This document shows positions 59,395-64,000 of a stretch of 64,000 bases of DNA, one piece after another. Location: NCBI GenBank assembly GCA_012517355.1, contig JAAYVD010000053.1, forward strand, positions 62,001 to 126,000, written 5' to 3'. The DNA is from Candidatus Rifleibacteriota bacterium (GTDB lineage: Bacteria; Muiribacteriota; Ozemobacteria; Ozemobacterales; Ozemobacteraceae). A program made the position numbers and the translations under genes. Under the pieces are notes generated by a model. That model was not told the DNA's origin, made no database searches, and saw nothing but the letters and a program-made list of their open reading frames with translations. Numbering within the stretch: the stretch's first letter is position 1; the number at the start of each line of letters is the position of its first letter.

Positions 59395-59655
59395 GGGAGA
59401 AGCGGGGGAAGGGGCGAACGGGGCTGCTGGAAACAGCGTCTTCACCGAGCAGGCGGAGGATGGTAAATGGAAGGGAGAGGGCGGGAAAAAGAAGGAAAAG
59501 GGGAACGGGAGAAGCGGGGGAAGGGGCGAACGGGGCTGCTGGAACCAGCGTCTTCACCGGGCAGGCGGAGGATAGTAAATGGAAGGGAGAGGGCGGGAAA
59601 AAGAAGGAAAAGGGGAACGGGAGAAGCGGGGGAAGGGGCGAACGGGGGCTGCCGG
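59395..59655 (+). repeat. 112-bp tandem repeat upstream of the arginine deiminase gene
   Basis: Units begin at 59395, 59507 and 59619 (exact 112-bp period; the third is partial). Each is a purine-rich run plus a short GCTGCTGGAA.CAGCGTCTTCACC core. The preceding 59300-59394 is a GAA/AGG-rich simple sequence. The whole 535-base gap otherwise holds only the promoter at 59676. Confidence 0.92.
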
Positions 59656-59675
59656 GGATGGGCACCCGCCTGTGG

Positions 59676-59681
59676 TAAAAT
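59676..59681 (+). promoter_or_regulatory. Extended -10 of the protein-arginine deiminase gene
   Basis: TGG followed by TAAAAT, 28 bases before ATG 59710; GAGGTGA serves as ribosome site. An upstream in-frame ATG at 59680 overlaps this element and is therefore unlikely to be the start. Confidence 0.5.
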
Positions 59682-59709
59682 GATGAAAGCGTCTGTGCGA
59701 GGTGATGGT

Positions 59710-61185
59710 ATGTTCAGAAACGCCCGTCTCTTCCGGTTCCCCCTGGCCCTGGTGCTGACCCTGGTCCTGGCGTGGTCGGGACCGACCGGCCTGCTGGCCA
59801 AGGCCCGCGAGGTGAAGATGGCCGACGTCGAGGCGATCCGCCTGCTCGGCCCCAACAACCTGCCCGTCAAGGTCCTGGTGGTGCTGAGCTACAGCTCCGG
59901 CAACCTGAAGTTCGTGGCCAACCTGGTCAAAATCGTGGCCCGCATCCACGAGGTCGACCGCATCCCCGCCGCCGAGAAGTTCACCGTCCAGGTGTTCGCC
60001 GGCCACGACGACCTGCTGGCCGAGCTGAAGAAGATGGTCGGGGCGAAGATCTACGACACCTACGTCGAGAAGGGCCCCGCCTATGTGGACGGGGACATCT
60101 GGATGCAGGACTGGGGCGAGATCGGCATGGTCAAGCTGCGCGACGACCCCAAGCCGCAACTGCTGATCCTCGACTCCAACCGCGGCAAGGCCTCCTACAT
60201 GTTCATGGAAGGGGGCACCGTTCCCCCTCTGTTGGCCAAGGTCTGGAACGCCTGCTACATGAAGAACCCCGCCCCGCAGGTCAGCGGCGGCGACATGGGC
60301 GGCAACCTCGAGGTCACCCCCGATGACATCCTCGTCGTCGGCAACACCATCACCCCGCAGTTCCGCGATTTCCTCGGCCGGCGCGGCTACAAGGACCGCA
60401 TGGTCGAACTCGAGGCCGACTGGCTCGCCGTCGGCCACTGCGACGAGTTCCTGTCGATCGTGCCCAACGACCGCGTCCCCGACGGGTTCACCCTCGTCAA
60501 GGGCGACCCCGCCCTGGCCTTCAAGCTCATCCTCGAGGCCGACCGCGCCGAGATCGCCGCCATCACCGCCAAGGAGTATCGGGAACAGCTCCTGTTCCTG
60601 TGGGACTACCTGCACACGCCCGGCGAGAACCAGAAGCGGTGGGTGGCCTTCCTGCGCGCCTATCAGCCCGACACCGGCGCCTCACCCGGCAACCGCCCGC
60701 CCCGCCTGACCGACAAGGGCCCCTACGAAACCCCCGAAAAATTCGGGAAGGGCTCGGCCGACCTGTTCATCCGCCAGAACCTGGCCATCGCCGCCGTCAT
60801 CGACCAGAACATCGACCGTCTCACCACCCGCATCAACGCCGTCAACCGCCGCGGCGACCGCGCCCTCTCGCTCGCCGCCTTCCCCATGCTCTATGGCCGC
60901 AAAAACAGCAAGTTCCTCGGCTACCTGCCCGGGGTCATCAACCAGCTCATCCTGCGCAAACACCTGGTCATCGCCGATCCCAAGCTGAAACTGTTCCGCG
61001 AAGCCATCCGCAAGGAAGTCGAACCCCTGGGCCTGACCCCCCACTTCATCGACGACACCCCGTACCACACGCGCTGGGGCGACGTCCACTGCGCCACCAA
61101 CGTGTTCCGCCACCCCAACCGCTACATCGTGCGCCCACGCAACCTCCCCGCCATCTGGGCCCCCCCCGCCGAAAAGAAGCAATGA
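59710..61185 (+). CDS. Secreted protein-arginine deiminase (PAD C-terminal domain family)
   Basis: A 491-residue protein with a signal peptide (cleavage near LLAKA). The mature part matches the catalytic domain of animal PADs: DIWMQDWGEIG with Asp134, GGNLEVTP, WLAVGHCDEF with His243 and Asp245, and GDVHCATNV with the nucleophile Cys461. These correspond to Asp350, His471, Asp473 and Cys645 of human PAD4. It should convert arginine in peptides or proteins to citrulline outside the cytoplasm. The N-terminal calcium-binding PAD domains are absent. It is distinct from the Porphyromonas PPAD type, which belongs to the agmatine deiminase group. Its stop codon lies within the start of an R2 repeat. 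Confidence 0.9.
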   Translation: MFRNARLFRFPLALVLTLVLAWSGPTGLLAKAREVKMADVEAIRLLGPNNLPVKVLVVLSYSSGNLKFVANLVKIVARIHEVDRIPAAEKFTVQVFAGHDDLLAELKKMVGAKIYDTYVEKGPAYVDGDIWMQDWGEIGMVKLRDDPKPQLLILDSNRGKASYMFMEGGTVPPLLAKVWNACYMKNPAPQVSGGDMGGNLEVTPDDILVVGNTITPQFRDFLGRRGYKDRMVELEADWLAVGHCDEFLSIVPNDRVPDGFTLVKGDPALAFKLILEADRAEIAAITAKEYREQLLFLWDYLHTPGENQKRWVAFLRAYQPDTGASPGNRPPRLTDKGPYETPEKFGKGSADLFIRQNLAIAAVIDQNIDRLTTRINAVNRRGDRALSLAAFPMLYGRKNSKFLGYLPGVINQLILRKHLVIADPKLKLFREAIRKEVEPLGLTPHFIDDTPYHTRWGDVHCATNVFRHPNRYIVRPRNLPAIWAPPAEKKQ

Positions 61186-61322
61186 TCCGCATTGAGGCTT
61201 GCCGAAGGGGCTTTGCCCCTTCACCCCACCAGGGCCGATGGCCCTGGACCCTTTCTGCTGGCGAGGTGAACGCTGATGCGTTCACCTCGCGGAAGCTCCG
61301 CTTCGCGGTCCGTTAGCCCTGG
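61181..61322 (+). repeat. R2 dispersed structured repeat, copy b
   Basis: Begins AATGATCCGCAT, so its first bases supply the TGA stop (61183-61185) of the deiminase gene. The 8-bp hairpin is at 61229-61247 and the 13-bp stem GCGAGGTGAACGC at 61261-61290. The remaining gap to 61489 holds no gene I can support. Confidence 0.88.
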
Positions 61323-61489
61323 AACGGACGCGAGAAAAGAAGTGACCCCCGCCCATTCGTAAAACGATCTCGGCAAGTGGGTTTCGCCCAGGCAAAGCGA
61401 CCTCCGGAAAAACGATTCCACCAGAACCGGTGGGACACCTTGTCTTCCTGAAATCCGCATCCATGGCCGGAGAGAAGAACTGTTTGGTG

Positions 61490-63844
61490 TCACTCGTTTT
61501 TCCGGCCCTGCCAGCGAACCTTCACCCGGCCGCCGCGCGGGGCCAGGGCGCCCACGTCGAGGTCGGGGCCCGCGCCCGGGGCGAGGGTCACCGGCTGCCC
61601 ATCGATCTCGACCCCCGCCAGCCTCAGACGGTCGGTTGGCAGCAGGTCGGGCATGGCGTAGAGCGGGGCCGCCCCCGCCACCGGGCGGAAGAACAGGTCG
61701 ACCGCCCCGCCCGCGATCAGCAGCTGCGTGTAGAGGTGGGCCAGGAAGCACAACTCGAAGGCGTGGTAGCCGGCCATCGCGTGGCCGCCCTTGATGCGCT
61801 CGTCGCCCAGGGCGAACGGCTGCCCCTGCGCGGTCACGTGGAAATAGACCCCGCCGTCGTACTGGTCGAGGAAACAATTGTTGTAGAAGGCGGCTGACAA
61901 CCGCGCCAGGGCCAGGGCGGCCGGGTCGCCATCCCGGCCCGCCTGCAGGGCGAAGGCCAGGATGCCCTGTTCCTGCTGCCACCAGACCTTGCGGTCGTGC
62001 CAGACGAACGGATGGAACCGCCGCCCCTCCGGCCGCCGCCGCTCGACCACGTCGTACCAACCGCCCCGTTGCCGGTCGAGGCCGACCAGGGGCATCGCCG
62101 CCAGCAGTTCCCGGGCCACCCGCAGGAATTCAGGGTCGGGGAAGGCCGCGGCCAGCCGCTGCAGGTTCCAGGCGATCTTCAGGTCATGCCCCACCACCGC
62201 CCGGTCGCGCTGCCAGAACCAGGTGCGGTCGGGCGTCCAGTCGGCCAGGAACCGCTCCTGCACGAACGGGGTGGCGGGCTCGCCGCGCCGGGCCGCCATG
62301 TCCATGGCCGACGCCGCCCCGGCCGACCGCCGGAAGGCCGGCCAAGCCCCTTCCCTGCCACGAAGGGCGGTGCGAAAGACCCGATCCGCGCCCGGCCTTG
62401 AGGCCGCCCCGCCGGAAACGCCCGGTGCCGCGACCCGGCCTGGCCGTACGTCCCCGGGGAAATGGTGGCAGATCAGCCCCCCCAGCTCCCGCAAACGCTC
62501 GCCGTCGGCCGGGTCGCGACGCGCCAGGAACAGGTTGATCAGGTAAGCGGGGGCGTGATCGCCCACCGAATTCCAGTTCTTGCGGCTCCGGTTCTTGCCG
62601 AGGGTCACCGCGTCGGGCCGCAGCGTCTCCGGGTCGAGGTGCGACCAGTAGCCCCCAGCCACGGGGTCGCGGAAACGGGCCTCGAAGAAGGCCTGGGTCG
62701 CCCGGATCTCCTCGAGAAGAACGGGGTCTCCGGTCGCGCGGAAGGTCTGCGTCAGCCCGGCCAGCACGTAGATCTGCTCGTAAAGAGGAATGCCGCCCCG
62801 GTCGTCGGCGAACCGCGAGGCGGTGACCCGCTCCCAGTGCCCGACCGGTTCGAGGTCGGAAGAAGCCTGTGGCCGCCGCGGGTGGTCCCCCGAAGCGCCA
62901 GTTTCGCTCATCGCCGGGGGCCCGACCGACACGATGTCGGAAGTGCCCCTTTGCCGCCACGGATGGCGGCGCGAAACGCCAGTTTCGCGCACTGCAAAGG
63001 GGCCGACCGACACGAGGTCGGAAGTGCCCCCTTGCCGCCACGGATGGCGGCGCGGAACGCCAGTTTCGCGCACCGCAAGGGGGCCGTCCACCCAGACCCG
63101 GGCGTGGTCCCAGTAGATGCCCCGGCCACCCGGATCGGCGCGCCGGAACTCCCGCCGCAGGTGCTCGCACCCCAGCCGGGCCGCCTCCAGGAACCGGTCC
63201 TCGCCGGTCATCAAAAAGGCCGACGCCCACCCGTAGATCATCCGCGACAGGACGGCCGCCTCCTGCACCCGCGGCTCCTTCTGCCGACCCTCGAACGAGA
63301 GGTTCGTCGAGAACCGGTCGAAATCGACGACCCCGTCGGGGAACTGCCAGCGCAGGTAGGTGTCACCCAGGTGACGGACCTGGTCCACATACCACCCCGG
63401 CTCCTCGAACCGGAACCCGCCGGTCGGCCGTTCCAGCAGAAAGACCTTCTGGATCTCGAACACCGGCCCCGCCGCCTCGGGATAGAACGTCCCGAAGGCC
63501 GCCGCCAGCCGCCCGGGCACCAGCTCGCGGCCGGCGGGCACCACCTTGCGTGGGGCCGGCTCGCCCAGGTTGCGCAAGGGAACCGCCGTCCCCTCCGTGG
63601 TCAGCTGCCCGGACACGATCGTCCCGTCGTGGGTCCGCAGACACAGCACCCGGCCCAGCGGCCGCCACTCCACGATCGTCCCCGTCACCAGGTCGGACCA
63701 CGGGGCGAGCGGAAAGGCGACCCCAGCCGGCACCGCGCGTTCCGGCCCCGCGGCCTCCGCGACACCCGCCAGCCCCGGCCCCAGACTACCCCAGGCCGCC
63801 AACCACCCCAGCAGCGTCAACACCACCAGCCGGTTCCCGCGCAT
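61490..63844 (-). CDS. Secreted AGE-like (N-acylglucosamine 2-epimerase fold) protein with three R1 units in frame
   Basis: A 784-residue protein with a signal peptide (cleavage near AEA|AG). The region from about 145 onward has the alpha/alpha-barrel features of the N-acylglucosamine 2-epimerase/cellobiose epimerase family (FFEARFRDPVAGGYWSHLD, DHAPAYLINLFLA, HDLKIAWNLQRLA, FVWHDRKVWWQQEQG). Catalytic His are likely in VGHDLK and the final GYHAFELCF region. Residues 254-334 are three tandem 27-residue units (AVRETGVSRRHPWRQRGTSD type), a translated R1 repeat, in a place where the family needs no such loop. A further degenerate R1-like stretch may lie near residues 480-510. GGGAGGATC precedes the ATG. 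Enzyme specificity is unknown. Confidence 0.78.
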   Translation of the reverse strand: MRGNRLVVLTLLGWLAAWGSLGPGLAGVAEAAGPERAVPAGVAFPLAPWSDLVTGTIVEWRPLGRVLCLRTHDGTIVSGQLTTEGTAVPLRNLGEPAPRKVVPAGRELVPGRLAAAFGTFYPEAAGPVFEIQKVFLLERPTGGFRFEEPGWYVDQVRHLGDTYLRWQFPDGVVDFDRFSTNLSFEGRQKEPRVQEAAVLSRMIYGWASAFLMTGEDRFLEAARLGCEHLRREFRRADPGGRGIYWDHARVWVDGPLAVRETGVPRRHPWRQGGTSDLVSVGPFAVRETGVSRRHPWRQRGTSDIVSVGPPAMSETGASGDHPRRPQASSDLEPVGHWERVTASRFADDRGGIPLYEQIYVLAGLTQTFRATGDPVLLEEIRATQAFFEARFRDPVAGGYWSHLDPETLRPDAVTLGKNRSRKNWNSVGDHAPAYLINLFLARRDPADGERLRELGGLICHHFPGDVRPGRVAAPGVSGGAASRPGADRVFRTALRGREGAWPAFRRSAGAASAMDMAARRGEPATPFVQERFLADWTPDRTWFWQRDRAVVGHDLKIAWNLQRLAAAFPDPEFLRVARELLAAMPLVGLDRQRGGWYDVVERRRPEGRRFHPFVWHDRKVWWQQEQGILAFALQAGRDGDPAALALARLSAAFYNNCFLDQYDGGVYFHVTAQGQPFALGDERIKGGHAMAGYHAFELCFLAHLYTQLLIAGGAVDLFFRPVAGAAPLYAMPDLLPTDRLRLAGVEIDGQPVTLAPGAGPDLDVGALAPRGGRVKVRWQGRKNE
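62843..63085 (-). repeat. Three tandem 81-bp R1 units inside the AGE-like gene
   Basis: Units start at 62843 (degenerate), 62924 and 63005 with an exact 81-bp spacing, i.e. 27 codons each. In the middle unit the outer arms are CCCCTTTGC (62946-62954) and GCAAAGGGG (62994-63002). In the next they are CCCCCTTGC (63027-63035) and GCAAGGGGG (63075-63083), a paired change. Hairpins CCGACACGATGTCGG, CCGCCA..TGGCGG and GCGCGAAAC..GTTTCGCGC lie within. Confidence 0.92.
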
Positions 63845-64000
63845 CGTCCGATCCTCCCAGGCGAATCCGCCCGTCGCAAGGTACCACGTTTTACCGATCC
63901 CGCCAAGAACCGGGCCAAGGCCGTGAGCGGCCCGCCTGCCGGGCGCGGAGCGTTCGGAAGCAGGAAAGAGGGGTCCAGGGGCCTGTGAGCCCTGGGGTGG

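Noticed and set aside
59680-59709. Upstream in-frame ATG for the arginine deiminase
   Set aside because: It lies on the extended -10 element and would add a charged stretch before the signal peptide; ATG 59710 has a ribosome site.
62843-63085. AGE-like gene as a pseudogene broken by repeats
   Set aside because: The inserts are multiples of three, contain no stops in the reading frame, and conserved enzyme motifs continue on both sides.
6079-64000. tRNA, rRNA, transposase or integrase genes
   Set aside because: No cloverleaf-like sequence with CCA context, rRNA core or recombinase motif was seen in any gap; a covariance-model scan would be needed to exclude small RNAs.

Overview
The window is very GC-rich, with codon third positions almost all G or C. 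It comes from a Gram-negative-type bacterium: it carries a heptose/O-antigen cluster with a flippase, hfq, secretin-type STN and pseudopilin proteins, and several secreted proteins. The mix of a tubulin-like FtsZ relative, SpoIIE phosphatases, CHASE2/HD-GYP c-di-GMP enzymes and a bacterial protein-arginine deiminase points away from the common proteobacterial groups. A deep-branching lineage such as Candidatus Riflebacteria/Ozemobacteria is my guess from memory and is not shown by the sequence. I saw no rRNA, tRNA, CRISPR array, transposase or phage gene.

Layout. 1-5908 (+): three pseudopilin-like genes followed by a CHASE2-GAF-GGDEF diguanylate cyclase. 6079-7299 (-): polysaccharide deacetylase. 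8170-19901 (-): a gene set starting from a strong promoter at 19935-19964: tubulin/FtsZ-like protein, VWA protein, two dynamin-like membrane GTPases, a large secreted TPR protein and hfq, ending at a terminator at 7768-7799. This matches the tubulin-like/VWA/GTPase membrane-remodelling association predicted for the FtsZ-like family 2. 20231-38130 (-): a tightly overlapping run of 17 genes for an unusual surface sugar (heptose isomerase, bifunctional heptose kinase/nucleotidyltransferase, sugar-1-P nucleotidyltransferase, two SDR epimerase/dehydratases, RmlD-like reductase, split transketolase, HAD, APH-like kinase, three methyltransferases, dehydrogenase, GT2, flippase, B12-radical SAM). 38236-39711 (+): a divergent GT4 glycosyltransferase. 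39769-45569 (+): two tandem SpoIIE/PP2C receptor phosphatases. 45684-50344 (-): a secreted ThuA/amidotransferase-like protein, an AarF/UbiB kinase, an EamA half-transporter and a CsoR-like metal sensor. 50736-56293 (+): HD-GYP, BMP/PnrA-like binding protein, STN-domain protein, glycine-zipper protein and 5'-methylthioadenosine phosphorylase. 56703-63844: PfkB kinase, a membrane protein and a PilN-like secreted protein (-), a secreted protein-arginine deiminase (+), and an AGE-like (N-acylglucosamine 2-epimerase fold) secreted protein (-).

The most distinctive non-genic signal is two families of dispersed, strongly structured repeats. R1 is about 81 bp: one hairpin plus a three-way junction with compensatory changes between copies. 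R2 is about 130 bp: stacked hairpins, including a 13-bp stem with compensatory changes. R1 lies between genes and also, as three tandem 81-bp units, inside the AGE-like gene without breaking the reading frame. Many proteins here also carry other in-frame low-complexity or tandem-repeat inserts, so this genome appears to tolerate repeat invasion of coding sequence.
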